Source: an uncultured Prevotella sp.
GTDB taxonomy: Bacteria > Bacteroidota > Bacteroidia > Bacteroidales > Bacteroidaceae
Reading direction: 5' to 3'
DNA: 64,000 nt
Assembly: GCA_944319935.1 (NCBI GenBank)
Contig: CALUFM010000002.1
Coordinates: 124,001 to 188,000 of the forward strand
Shown here: one piece after another, positions 17,193 to 26,265 of the stretch
How the letters are laid out: every line of letters begins with the position of its first letter
Numbering within the stretch: the stretch's first letter is position 1
The notes under the pieces: model-generated
The model's database searches: none
The model's input: only the letters and a program-made list of their open reading frames with translations
What the model was told of the DNA's origin: nothing
Program-made: the position numbers and the translations under genes

Positions 17193-19394
17193 ATGAACAT
17201 TCCATCCGTATTCTGGCTTGTGCCTATAGCTTCTGTATGCGCATTGGCCATGGCTTGGTATTTCTTCAGGAGCATGATGAAGGAAGATGAAGGTACAGAC
17301 CGCATGAAAGAGATTGCCGGATACGTGCGCATAGGCGCGATGGCGTATCTCAAGCAGCAATACAAGGTCGTGGCAATAATCTTCATCATACTGTGCCTTG
17401 TGTTCGCTTTCATGTCATACGTACTCAAGGTGCAAAACCCATGGGTGCCTTTTGCTTTCCTTACAGGTGGAATTTTCTCAGGGCTGTGTGGCTTTTTCGG
17501 AATGAAGACGGCGACATACGCTTCAGCCCGGACGGCAAACGCCGTGAGCCACAGCCTCAACCGAGGGTTGCGTATAGCGTTCAGAAGCGGCGCGGTCATG
17601 GGGCTTGTCGTTGTAGGATTGGGGCTTTTGGACATAGCGTTGTGGTTCATATTGCTCAATGCGTTTTATGACGGCGATAACATGGCACTCGTCACTATAA
17701 CGACAACGATGCTTACGTTTGGCATGGGGGCGTCAACTCAGGCGTTGTTCGCCCGTGTTGGCGGTGGCATTTACACGAAGGCTGCAGACGTAGGGGCTGA
17801 CCTTGTGGGGAAAGTCGAGGCTGACATTCCTGAAGACGACCCGCGCAATCCGGCCACGATAGCCGACAATGTTGGTGACAATGTCGGTGACGTGGCCGGA
17901 ATGGGAGCCGACCTTTATGAGAGTTATTGTGGAAGCATACTCAGCACTGCGGCTCTTGGCGCGACTGCTTTCGCTTTCAATGCGGACATCCAGATTAAAG
18001 CTGTGATTGCTCCTATGCTCATTGCCGCAGTAGGTATATTCCTTTCATTGGCGGGGATATACATGGTGAAGACGAAAGAAGGCGCAACCATGCGTGACTT
18101 GTTGCATTCGTTGAGCCTTGGCACAAATGTGTCTGCATGCCTGATAGCGGTCGCCACGTTTATCATACTTTATTTGTTGGATATTGAAAATTGGATAGGC
18201 GTATCGTTCTCGGTTATCAGCGGTCTTGCAGCAGGTGTCATAATAGGCGGGGCGACCGAATATTATACAAGCCAAAGCTACAAGCCGACTAAGAGCATCG
18301 CCAAGTCGTCAGAGACGGGGGCGGCTACAGTCATCATAAAAGGCATCGGCACCGGAATGATTTCAACCATGGTTCCTGTCGTCACGATTTCAGTGGCAAT
18401 CATGGCGAGTTATCTCTGTGCCAACGGCTTTGACATGTCATTGAGTTCGGCCAGCGTGTCGAAAGGACTTTACGGCATAGGCATAGCCGCCGTGGGAATG
18501 CTCTCGACACTCGGGATAACGCTTGCGACCGACGCATACGGCCCTATTGCCGACAATGCCGGCGGCAACGCCGAGATGAGTGGACTGCCGCCGGAGGTGC
18601 GGCGGCGCACTGACGCGCTTGACGCCTTGGGCAATACAACAGCGGCAACGGGCAAGGGATTTGCCATCGGCAGTGCCGCGCTTACGGCTTTGGCTTTGCT
18701 CGCTTCATATATCGAAGAGATAAAAATCAACATGTCGAGAGCCGTCAGCGAGGGTGTTACGTTTGTTGACAATATGGGGAAAGATTTTAATCCAGACAAC
18801 GCAAACTTGCTTGACATGATAGACTTCTTCCAAGTAAACCTGATGAATCCGAAGGTCCTTGTCGGAGTCTTTTTAGGCGCGATGGCCGCGTTCATGTTCA
18901 GCGGCATAACGATGGGTGCCGTAGGGCGTGCCGCTGGCGACATGGTTGAGGAAGTGCGACGCCAGTTCCGTGAAATCAAAGGCATATTGGAAGGCAAGGC
19001 CACCCCTGACTATGGGCGTTGCATAAAGATTTCCACCCGTTCGGCCTTGCGTGAGATGGTGCTTCCTTCGTTGCTTGCCATAGCCATACCGGTGGTTGTC
19101 GGCATGGTGCTTGGTGTGGCCGGCGTAGTAGGTTTGTTGGTAGGCGGTATGTCAACGGGTTTCACTCTGGCCGTGTTCATGGCCAATTCGGGCGGCGCAT
19201 GGGACAATGCAAAGAAAGCGATAGAGGAGGGCGACTTTGGCGGCAAGGGTTCGCCTTGCCATAAGGCGGCCATTGTAGGCGATACGGTAGGCGACCCTTT
19301 CAAAGACACTTCAGGCCCGTCGCTTAACATCTTGATAAAGTTGATGTCGATGGTAAGCATCGTCATGGCCGGCCTTACTGTCGCCTTGATTTGA
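17193..19394 (+). CDS. hppA: K+-dependent membrane-bound pyrophosphatase (Na+ and/or H+ pump)
   Basis: A 733-residue integral membrane protein with about 16 helices. It couples hydrolysis of pyrophosphate to outward ion pumping. The diagnostic catalytic loop is complete: GGGIYTKAADVGADLVGK, then EADIPEDDPRNPATIADNVG and NVGDVAGMGADLYESY. The second acidic set is in IADNAGGNAEMSG and GDTVGDPFKDTSGPS. The motif GNTTAATGKGFAIGSA has Ala rather than Lys at the position that distinguishes K+-dependent enzymes. K+-dependent members pump Na+, H+ or both; a Bacteroides homologue is known to pump both, so the ion here is open. The gene stands alone between two terminators. Confidence 0.95.
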   Translation: MNIPSVFWLVPIASVCALAMAWYFFRSMMKEDEGTDRMKEIAGYVRIGAMAYLKQQYKVVAIIFIILCLVFAFMSYVLKVQNPWVPFAFLTGGIFSGLCGFFGMKTATYASARTANAVSHSLNRGLRIAFRSGAVMGLVVVGLGLLDIALWFILLNAFYDGDNMALVTITTTMLTFGMGASTQALFARVGGGIYTKAADVGADLVGKVEADIPEDDPRNPATIADNVGDNVGDVAGMGADLYESYCGSILSTAALGATAFAFNADIQIKAVIAPMLIAAVGIFLSLAGIYMVKTKEGATMRDLLHSLSLGTNVSACLIAVATFIILYLLDIENWIGVSFSVISGLAAGVIIGGATEYYTSQSYKPTKSIAKSSETGAATVIIKGIGTGMISTMVPVVTISVAIMASYLCANGFDMSLSSASVSKGLYGIGIAAVGMLSTLGITLATDAYGPIADNAGGNAEMSGLPPEVRRRTDALDALGNTTAATGKGFAIGSAALTALALLASYIEEIKINMSRAVSEGVTFVDNMGKDFNPDNANLLDMIDFFQVNLMNPKVLVGVFLGAMAAFMFSGITMGAVGRAAGDMVEEVRRQFREIKGILEGKATPDYGRCIKISTRSALREMVLPSLLAIAIPVVVGMVLGVAGVVGLLVGGMSTGFTLAVFMANSGGAWDNAKKAIEEGDFGGKGSPCHKAAIVGDTVGDPFKDTSGPSLNILIKLMSMVSIVMAGLTVALI

Positions 19395-19434
19395 TAGTAA
19401 GCGGCCGTTATATCATGGCTTTGTTGAAAATGCC

Positions 19435-19475
19435 AAGCGGCATGTCGCGTTTCATAATGCGATATGCCGCTTTTT
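19435..19475 (+). terminator. Intrinsic terminator of hppA
   Basis: Stem AAGCGGCATGTCGC (19435-19448) with 19459-19472, one wobble, followed by TTT. Confidence 0.85.
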
Positions 19476-19484
19476 GCGTATTAA

Positions 19485-19517
19485 AAGGCCATGTTTCGGT
19501 TTTAGAAACATGGCCTT
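19485..19517 (-). terminator. Hairpin, probable terminator for the DUF5687 gene
   Basis: Perfect 13-base stem AAGGCCATGTTTC (19485-19497) with 19505-19517. It lies 117 bases after the minus-strand stop codon and is followed by TTAATACGC, so it is a late or secondary terminator. Confidence 0.55.
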
Positions 19518-19633
19518 CTGTAAAGTGTTGGACGCCAAGATATTATGCGGCTTATGGATGTCGTGTGTGGCTGGTGTGCGCACAGGCATGCCGCTTGGTA
19601 TTTCCTCAAGCCTGTTATAAATGTGGAATACTC

Positions 19634-21136
19634 TTACCTCGTAGCCCTGAACCCTTCTGTGTTTTCATATCTGCGCTTCATGAAGCGTGAATAAATGTTC
19701 CTTATCCACAAGCGGTGAGACGCTATGAACGTTATGCCGACCACGAGAAGTATTATGCATGTGGTGTTCTCGCTGAAGAAACTGTTGGCGACTGAGATTA
19801 TTATCATGGGGCAAAACATGGCGACCAGTTCTGCCGCAACTTGGAAATAGTTGTTTTCTATACTGCCTTTGCTTACAAACTTTGTGTTGAGCGGAATGGT
19901 CTGTTTGTTGTATACGGCCATCTGCATCAGCAGACAGTATACAGGCCCAATGGTGAAGCTCATCATGGAGAGCAGCATCAGCAGTGAATATTTGCCAGTG
20001 AAGACCGTCGGCAACATAAGCAACAGGGGGAAGACAAGCAACGCGCTGTAAAAATAATATTTGGCTTTGAGCAGTTGCATGATGTTCTCCTTGTGGGTTA
20101 TCAGGCAATCAATGTAATTGCCTTCTGCGCTCATGATTTTGATAAGGCTTACCGCCCCGTAAAGTACGAACGTGTAAACAATCCAAAAGGCTTTGTATAC
20201 CGCGCTGTCGTAAATGTCTGTCAACGAGATGGCAAGGCTCAGCACCATTATGGCTACGGTGCTGAATATGAATGTTTTTCTGACATTCTTGTTGCGCATC
20301 AGGCTTTTTATTTCGAGTTTCAGGTATTCTCCTGTTTCCCCGTAGCGGTTGAGCATGGCGAAGTCTGACACGGTTTTCATCTGCGTTGTTTCGCTTCCGG
20401 CGTTCTCGGTGTATGTCAGCCTGTATTGCAGACGTTTATTGACCTCGAACAGCGCAGCCAGCACCAGTATGACGCAAAGGTAATGTATGGGGTTCCAGAG
20501 AGCCAGTCCTGCGCCGGCGGACGTGTATGTGTCAAAAAAGAACTCGATGTCTTCCGCGTATAACGGGAGATAGACCAATGAATAAAGCGCGGCTGGCAGA
20601 AGCCACCATTTCAGGCTTTGGTTGATTAGTGTCCTTGCGAGCATGTACCAAAGGCTATTGGCGGCAACGAGAAGTTGGAATGCAACCACGAGGCTCAATG
20701 CCGCAACGACACCTTCGCTGAACAGCGTCGTCATTATCGCGTATGGAATGGTTAAGGATGTCCAAATGAGGTTTGTGGGAGAGACTGCACCTGACAGGAC
20801 AAAGAGTTCCACGCACGTGTATTTTGGAATGGGCAGCAGTGAGTATGGTTTTATGAGTTGTGACGGCGTTTGTTGGGCGATGAACCTGAATAGGAAATCC
20901 GCGGTGAGGAAAAATGGCGCAAGCCCGAAGATGAATTCATACGGCGTATATGGAGATTCGGTGTCATTGGCAATCAGTGCCAGCATGACGGCTATGAACA
21001 TAAGGTACAGCAAAACGAACGCTCCGCCAATGTATATCAATACTTTTGCGGCACGGTTTTGTTCGTATGCCGCGCTTCTTTTTTCGGCCAATTTCCTGTG
21101 GTTGCGGAGCAACCGGAATAGTTGTAACTTGTTCAT
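19634..21136 (-). CDS. DUF5687 family multi-pass membrane protein, ABC-permease-like
   Basis: A 500-residue membrane protein with about ten to twelve hydrophobic segments, for example VLIYIGGAFVLLYLMFIAVM and TFIFSTVAIMVLSLAIS. The arrangement matches the DUF5687 family of Bacteroidetes, proposed to be permease subunits of two-gene ABC exporters. A cytosolic loop near residue 270 (EYLKLEIKSLMRNKNVRKTF) is typical: charged residues before a return to membrane helices. An ATP-binding partner is usually encoded next door, but none is present here: the neighbours are hppA (convergent) and a LolA-like gene. The function and the partner ATPase are therefore unknown. Confidence 0.75.
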   Translation of the reverse strand: MNKLQLFRLLRNHRKLAEKRSAAYEQNRAAKVLIYIGGAFVLLYLMFIAVMLALIANDTESPYTPYEFIFGLAPFFLTADFLFRFIAQQTPSQLIKPYSLLPIPKYTCVELFVLSGAVSPTNLIWTSLTIPYAIMTTLFSEGVVAALSLVVAFQLLVAANSLWYMLARTLINQSLKWWLLPAALYSLVYLPLYAEDIEFFFDTYTSAGAGLALWNPIHYLCVILVLAALFEVNKRLQYRLTYTENAGSETTQMKTVSDFAMLNRYGETGEYLKLEIKSLMRNKNVRKTFIFSTVAIMVLSLAISLTDIYDSAVYKAFWIVYTFVLYGAVSLIKIMSAEGNYIDCLITHKENIMQLLKAKYYFYSALLVFPLLLMLPTVFTGKYSLLMLLSMMSFTIGPVYCLLMQMAVYNKQTIPLNTKFVSKGSIENNYFQVAAELVAMFCPMIIISVANSFFSENTTCIILLVVGITFIASHRLWIRNIYSRFMKRRYENTEGFRATR

Positions 21137-21188
21137 CTTTTGGTTGCCAGATTGTGATTGATGAAGTTTGTCTTCGTTTGTAATTAAA

Positions 21189-21251
21189 AAGCAGACAGCG
21201 ACATCGTGGCGATGATGGGTTCTTGTGCCGCTTGTTGGTCGCTGTCTGCTT
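21189..21251 (-). terminator. Intrinsic terminator of the ftsK-lolA pair
   Basis: Perfect 14-base stem AAGCAGACAGCGAC (21189-21202) with 21238-21251. On the minus strand it is followed by TTTAATTACAAA. Confidence 0.85.
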
Positions 21252-21283
21252 GTATGTTTGCTGTCGAATTTCTTTTGTTGAGG

Positions 21284-21886
21284 TTATCTAAGGTCTATTA
21301 TCTCCGCATGGGGATAATCCTTTGAGTTGAAACGGAACGTAGCGTCACTCAGGTTTTTCGCCTTGAAGTTGGATACTTTTATGGTTGTCCAACCGTTGCT
21401 TTGGCGCATTTTGATTGTTTGCGGGTAATAATTCTTGCCTATCGTGATGTACATTTCCTTGATGGTGCGTTTCTGGTTTGTCGCGTACAGGTGGATTTGC
21501 CATCCTCCTGAAACATTCTTCATGCCGAGCTTGAAACCGTTTTTATAGATGTTGATGAACTTATACGGGTTCATCGACTGCTGTTGGGCTTCGGTAGGAG
21601 TGCTTACATTCACCTCCTGGCTGTTCTTCATGTATGTCCATTGGGTCTTTCCGTCATACCATACGATGGCTTGCGAGGTGCGTGCGTTGAATTTGTTCCC
21701 TTTTATTGATATTGTTCCAGAAGAGTTTCCATACTTTCCGCTGACGCTGAAGTTTGCGCTTGCCCCGCCTTTTCTTCCTACAATGGCGGCCGTCTTGTCA
21801 AGTATTTTGCGTGCCTGTGTGGCGTTTTGGGCGAAAGTCCCTGCTGTCAGGGCCAACGCCAGGAATACGAGAAATAGTTTTTTCAT
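21284..21886 (-). CDS. LolA-like outer-membrane lipoprotein carrier protein
   Basis: A 200-residue secreted protein (signal peptide MKKLFLVFLALALTAGTFAQ) of the LolA-like family. LolA carries lipoproteins across the periplasm from the inner to the outer membrane in an open beta-barrel cavity. Seen here are the early helix TQARKILDKTAAIVGRKGG and the half-barrel strands SGTISIKGNKFNARTSQ, AIVWYDGKTQWTYMKNSQEV and NPYKFINIYKNGFKL. The start lies 15 bases after the ftsK stop codon, the same ftsK-lolA order seen in Proteobacteria, which supports the assignment. Bacteroidetes carry several LolA-like paralogues, so whether this one is the main carrier is not certain. Confidence 0.85.
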   Translation of the reverse strand: MKKLFLVFLALALTAGTFAQNATQARKILDKTAAIVGRKGGASANFSVSGKYGNSSGTISIKGNKFNARTSQAIVWYDGKTQWTYMKNSQEVNVSTPTEAQQQSMNPYKFINIYKNGFKLGMKNVSGGWQIHLYATNQKRTIKEMYITIGKNYYPQTIKMRQSNGWTTIKVSNFKAKNLSDATFRFNSKDYPHAEIIDLR

Positions 21887-21901
21887 GAGTTTATGATGTT
21901 T

Positions 21902-24322
21902 TTATTTGTTCCTTAGTTGCGCAAGCAAGGTGTCCAGGCTGTTGATGTCTTTTATCAGCACTTCTCGCGGCTTCGCGCCTTGTGTAGCCCCTACGATGCC
22001 GGCATTTTCCATCTGGTCCATCAGTCGTCCAGCTCTGTTGTAGCCTATTGAGAAGCGGCGTTGTATCATGCTTGTTGAGCCTTGCTGGCTTAATACTATT
22101 GCGTGTGCCGCTTCTTCGAACAGCGGGTCGAGCGAGTGGCTGTCAATGTTGCCCTTTGCGGTGTCGCCGTCGCCTTCGGCCGGCGGTTCAGGAAGCTCCA
22201 ATGGTTCAATTGGACCGGGTTGTTGGGCGATGTATTTGTTAATCCTGTCTATTTCAGGAGTGTCTATGAAAGCGCATTGCACCCTGACGGGCTCGTTGCT
22301 GTCGAGGAACAACAGGTCGCCCATGCCGATTAACTGGTTTGCCCCAGGACGGTCGAGGATTGTCCTTGAGTCAACCATCGCCGTGGTTTTGAATGCCATT
22401 CTGCCAGGGAAGTTTGCCTTTATGTTTCCTGTAATGATAGATGTCGTTGGTCGTTGGGTTGCGATTACCATGTGTATTCCGACCGCTCGCGCCAGTTGCG
22501 CAATGCGTGCTATGGGAAGTTCTACTTCCTTTCCCGCTGTCATTATGAGGTCGCCAAACTCGTCGATTATGACCACTATGTATGGCATGAATTCATGCCC
22601 GTCGTTCGGGTTCAGGAGGTGGTTTACGTATTTCTTGTTGTATTGCTTGATATTTCGCACCCCGGCTTTTTCAAGCATGTTGTACCTGGTGTCCATGAGT
22701 TTACACAGGCTCTTGAGTGTTCTGACAACTTTGTTGACATCGGTTATGATTGGCTTGTCCTCGTCAGGCAGTTTCGCCATGAAGTGTTGGGCGATTGGGG
22801 CGTAAGGGCTGAACTCAACCTTTTTCGGGTCTATCAGCACCAATTTCAGTTCGTTGGGGTGTTTCTTGTAAAGCAGTGATGTTATTATTGCGTTGAGTCC
22901 TACGGATTTTCCTTGTCCGGTTGCTCCAGCGACAAGCAGGTGTGGCAGTTTGGTAAGGTCAACCATGAAGACTTCGTTGGCGATGGTTTTCCCTATTGCT
23001 ATGGGAAGTTCCATTGTTGTTTCTTGGAACTTCTTGGAGTTAAGCACGCTTTCCATTGAGACGATGTTGCGTTTCTTGTTTGGCACTTCGATGCCGATGG
23101 TACCCTTGCCTGGGATTGGGGCGATTATTCGGATACCCAAAGCGGAAAGGCTCAGGGCAATGTCGTCTTCGAGGTTTCTGATGCGTGATATTTTAACGCC
23201 TTCGGCCAGCGTTATTTCGTAAAGTGTGATGGTAGGCCCGACGGTGGCCATTATCGTGTTGATTTGCACGCCGAAGCTGTTTAGGACTTCTACGATGCGG
23301 TTTTTGTTGGCAGTTTGCTCTTTCATGTCGATATACGGCTTGCCGTCGTTCTCATATTTCTTGAGCAAGTCCAATGTCGGGTATTTGTATTTTGTCCACG
23401 GCTCATGCGGGTCTATCGGTACGGATAGGTCTTTCTGTCCTGACACGTCTGTTGAGTCGGCCGGTGTTTCGTCTTTGGTCTTGTTTATGATGATTTCTCC
23501 TTCTTCTTGTTTTTCTTTGTCGTCGTAATCTTTGTTTGTATCTGTGTCGTTGGTTTCCGTACCCTCGTTATCAAACGTAACAGTTTGAGTTTCAGGGTCG
23601 TCAAATACGGTAGGGTCGTCCAATGTTTTTATTTCTTCCGGTGCCTGTTCTTTCTTTTCGTCTGTATTGTTGATGCCGAATTTTACTTTTCTAGTCAAGG
23701 CCCCAACCGGATTAAGTATTTTCCTAACGATGTTTATTGTTTCCTTGCTCAAATGTGTAAGGTAAATGACAGCCGTAAGCAGCAGGATGGCCATCAGTCC
23801 GTATACGCCGACGACATTCTCAAGCCACTGGCAGCAGAACAGGCCGTGGTCTCCGCCGGGATTGAAAATCTGGCTTCCCATGATAGGTGTCAGCAATTTT
23901 GCGGCGGTGATAGAGAACCACAACATCGCTATCATGAGGCAAATAAACCATTTCAGCAGGTTTATCTTATAGGCTTTTACAAGCCGTAATCCTGACATTC
24001 CTGTGAAAATGGGGATAATGAAAGCTGAAAGTCCAAAACATTTGGATATGAAAAAGTAAGACAGGAACGCTCCAAACGAGCCGCAACTGTTCTTGAACTC
24101 ACGGTTCTTGTTGAAGATTTCTTGCGGACTATGGTCTAAAATTATGCTTTGGTCATATTGTCCTGTAGAGAAAAATGAAATAAAAGCGATGATTGTATAA
24201 ATGGAAAACAATATCAGGATGATGCCGATAGTGAAATTTATTATGTCGTTTTGCAGGATTCTCTTTAAGCCGATGACTTCAGCGAAAGATTTGTCTGCCT
24301 GTTTGTTTTTTTTCTTGCCCAT
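21902..24322 (-). CDS. ftsK: DNA translocase FtsK
   Basis: An 806-residue septum-associated DNA pump that clears and sorts chromosome termini at division. About four membrane helices fill the first 200 residues (for example IINFTIGIILILFSIYTIIAF). They are followed by an acidic linker of about 100 residues and the motor domain. The motor has Walker A in VAGATGQGKSVGLNAI, Walker B in YIVVIIDEFGDLI, and the RecA-like signature IATQRPTTSIITGNIKANFP. The C-terminal gamma winged-helix domain (QGSTSMIQRRFSIGYNRAGR) reads KOPS-type DNA sites. Length and order are normal for Bacteroidetes. It heads a two-gene unit with lolA. Confidence 0.96.
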   Translation of the reverse strand: MGKKKNKQADKSFAEVIGLKRILQNDIINFTIGIILILFSIYTIIAFISFFSTGQYDQSIILDHSPQEIFNKNREFKNSCGSFGAFLSYFFISKCFGLSAFIIPIFTGMSGLRLVKAYKINLLKWFICLMIAMLWFSITAAKLLTPIMGSQIFNPGGDHGLFCCQWLENVVGVYGLMAILLLTAVIYLTHLSKETINIVRKILNPVGALTRKVKFGINNTDEKKEQAPEEIKTLDDPTVFDDPETQTVTFDNEGTETNDTDTNKDYDDKEKQEEGEIIINKTKDETPADSTDVSGQKDLSVPIDPHEPWTKYKYPTLDLLKKYENDGKPYIDMKEQTANKNRIVEVLNSFGVQINTIMATVGPTITLYEITLAEGVKISRIRNLEDDIALSLSALGIRIIAPIPGKGTIGIEVPNKKRNIVSMESVLNSKKFQETTMELPIAIGKTIANEVFMVDLTKLPHLLVAGATGQGKSVGLNAIITSLLYKKHPNELKLVLIDPKKVEFSPYAPIAQHFMAKLPDEDKPIITDVNKVVRTLKSLCKLMDTRYNMLEKAGVRNIKQYNKKYVNHLLNPNDGHEFMPYIVVIIDEFGDLIMTAGKEVELPIARIAQLARAVGIHMVIATQRPTTSIITGNIKANFPGRMAFKTTAMVDSRTILDRPGANQLIGMGDLLFLDSNEPVRVQCAFIDTPEIDRINKYIAQQPGPIEPLELPEPPAEGDGDTAKGNIDSHSLDPLFEEAAHAIVLSQQGSTSMIQRRFSIGYNRAGRLMDQMENAGIVGATQGAKPREVLIKDINSLDTLLAQLRNK

Positions 24323-24345
24323 CTGTTTATTTGCAGTTTTATTTG

Positions 24346-24353
24346 CAAAAGTA
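24346..24353 (-). promoter_or_regulatory. Promoter -7 element for ftsK
   Basis: TACTTTTG on the minus strand, 23 bases before the start codon. The -33 box is poor. Confidence 0.5.
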
Positions 24354-24397
24354 ATTGAAAAATGTCAGAACAAGCCATGTTACTCACCTTTTTTTTA

Positions 24398-24405
24398 TAT
24401 TTTTG
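24398..24405 (+). promoter_or_regulatory. Promoter -7 element for the exonuclease-methyltransferase-tilS cluster
   Basis: TATTTTTG, 44 bases before the start codon. It is back to back with the ftsK promoter. No exact -33 box was seen. Confidence 0.5.
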
Positions 24406-24449
24406 CACACCGTTTATGAAGCCATACAGGCTTCTTTTCGTTATTGTAA

Positions 24450-25073
24450 ATGGAGAAAGTTATATACAGCAAGTTTGACAAAAAGGACATACCAGCATTG
24501 CCGCGTGCTGTTTTTGGCGGTCGTATCTTTGTGATAGACACAGAGGCTGATGCTGAAAAGGCAGTAATTTATCTGTTGTCACAAGACATTTTGGGCATAG
24601 ATACGGAAACCAGGCCGTCTTTCAAAAAGGGTCATTCGCATGAGGTTGCCTTGTTGCAGGTGTCAACCCATGACACGTGTTTCCTGTTCCGGCTTAACCG
24701 TACAGGGCTTACGCCCGCAATAATACGTTTGCTTGAAGACATACGTGTCCCAAAGATTGGCTTGTCGTTGAAAGATGACATACTGTCGTTACACAGGAGA
24801 GCTGATTTCAGGCCAGGCAAGTTCATTGACATCCAGAAGCATGTAGGCGAGTTAGGGGTGGAGGATTTGAGTCTGCAAAAGCTTTATGCAAACTTTTTCC
24901 ATCAAAAAATAAGCAAGACCGTACGTCTTAGCAATTGGGAGACTGATGTGCTGAGTGACAGTCAGAAACTGTATGCGGCGACTGACGCGTGGGCTTGCAT
25001 CAACATTTACGAAGAGCTGTGCCGTTTGGAACGCACAGGTGATTATACATTGGTAAAGACAGATGAACAATAA
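24450..25073 (+). CDS. 3'-5' exonuclease, DEDDy type (RNase D/WRN-like)
   Basis: A 207-residue single-domain exonuclease of the DnaQ-like fold. Metal-binding residues are in ILGIDTETRPSF (Asp51, Glu53), in IGLSLKDDI (Asp near 109) and in the final YAATDAWACINIYEELC, whose Tyr-x3-Asp spacing marks the DEDDy subclass that includes RNase D and the Werner exonuclease. There is no HRDC or helicase domain. Members degrade DNA or RNA from the 3' end; the target here is unknown. It is the first gene of a compact cluster: the methyltransferase frame next to it overlaps or abuts its end, and tilS follows. That context points to an RNA-related role, which is inference. Confidence 0.85.
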   Translation: MEKVIYSKFDKKDIPALPRAVFGGRIFVIDTEADAEKAVIYLLSQDILGIDTETRPSFKKGHSHEVALLQVSTHDTCFLFRLNRTGLTPAIIRLLEDIRVPKIGLSLKDDILSLHRRADFRPGKFIDIQKHVGELGVEDLSLQKLYANFFHQKISKTVRLSNWETDVLSDSQKLYAATDAWACINIYEELCRLERTGDYTLVKTDEQ

Positions 25074-25083
25074 AAAAGGTTGC

Positions 25084-26265
25084 ATGTACAAGAGTATATA
25101 TCTAAAGAAAGGCAAGGATGAAAGTTTACGGCGTTTTCATCCTTGGGTGTTTTCTGGGGCGATAAGCCATGTTGACGACGGCATAGAAGAAGGTGATACC
25201 GTAAGGGTGATAAATCATGACGGGGAGTTCATCGGCGTCGGGCATTTCCAGATAGGCAGCATTGCGGTGCGTATGTTGTCGTTTGAAGACATTGATATAG
25301 ATGCAGCTTTCTGGAAAAAACGTCTGGCATCGGCATTGAAGATGCGACAAGATATATGCATAGCGGACAATCCCGCCAACAACACGTACCGCTTGGTGCA
25401 TGGCGAGGGTGACAATCTGCCGGGGTTGGTTATAGATTGTTACGGCAAGACGGCCGTGATGCAAGCCCATAGCGTAGGCATGCATGTAAGCCGCAATGAT
25501 ATTGCGCGTCAGCTTGTTGACGTAATGGGGGGAAGGATAGAGAACGTTTTTTATAAAAGTGAAACCACTTTGCCGTATAAAGCGGGGCTTGGGCAGGAAA
25601 ACGGGTTCATAATTGGTGGTTGTGATGACAATATCGCTGTAGAGAATGGCCTGAAATTCCATGTTGACTGGCTGAAAGGGCAGAAGACGGGATTCTTTGT
25701 CGACCAAAGGGAAAACCGATTGTTGCTTGAAAAGTATTCAAAAGGCAAGTCGGTCTTGAACATGTTTTGTTATACAGGCGGCTTCTCTTTTTACGCCATG
25801 AGAGGGCAAGCCAAGCTTGTGCATTCGGTTGACAGCAGCGCGAAAGCCATTGAATTGACCAACGCCAATGTCGCATTGAATTTCCCAGGAGACAGCCGTC
25901 ATGAGGCATTTTGTGAGGATGCTTTCAAGTTTCTCGATGCGGCCGACGGCATATATGACTTGATTGTACTTGACCCTCCCGCGTTTGCAAAGCACCGCGC
26001 GGCGTTGCATAATGCCTTGAAAGGATATACTCGCTTGAATGTAAAGGCATTGGAGCGTATCAAGCGTGGAGGCATTTTGTTCACATTCAGTTGCAGTCAG
26101 GTTGTTACAAAAGACAATTTCCGTAACGCCGTGTTCACTGCTGCGGCTTTGGCGAAAAGAAACGTCAGGATATTACATCAGTTGCACCAGCCGGCTGACC
26201 ATCCTATTAATATATATCATCCGGAAGGTGAATACTTGAAAGGGTTGGTCTTGTATGTTGAATAA
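25084..26265 (+). CDS. Class I SAM-dependent rRNA methyltransferase, RlmI family
   Basis: A 393-residue protein with an N-terminal PUA domain (SLRRFHPWVFSGAI, then GEFIGVGHFQIGSIAVRML) and a Rossmann SAM domain. The SAM domain has VLNMFCYTGGFSFYAM, VDSSAKAIELTNAN and the catalytic-loop motif LIVLDPPAFAKHR. The order matches RlmI, which makes m5C1962 in 23S rRNA, and its family. FSCSQVVTKDNF near the end carries the conserved Cys. Two in-frame ATGs exist, at 25063 (overlapping the exonuclease gene by 11 bases) and 25084. The second fits the usual family start better. The 3' end overlaps tilS by 11 bases, so translation is probably coupled. Confidence 0.88.
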   Translation: MYKSIYLKKGKDESLRRFHPWVFSGAISHVDDGIEEGDTVRVINHDGEFIGVGHFQIGSIAVRMLSFEDIDIDAAFWKKRLASALKMRQDICIADNPANNTYRLVHGEGDNLPGLVIDCYGKTAVMQAHSVGMHVSRNDIARQLVDVMGGRIENVFYKSETTLPYKAGLGQENGFIIGGCDDNIAVENGLKFHVDWLKGQKTGFFVDQRENRLLLEKYSKGKSVLNMFCYTGGFSFYAMRGQAKLVHSVDSSAKAIELTNANVALNFPGDSRHEAFCEDAFKFLDAADGIYDLIVLDPPAFAKHRAALHNALKGYTRLNVKALERIKRGGILFTFSCSQVVTKDNFRNAVFTAAALAKRNVRILHQLHQPADHPINIYHPEGEYLKGLVLYVE

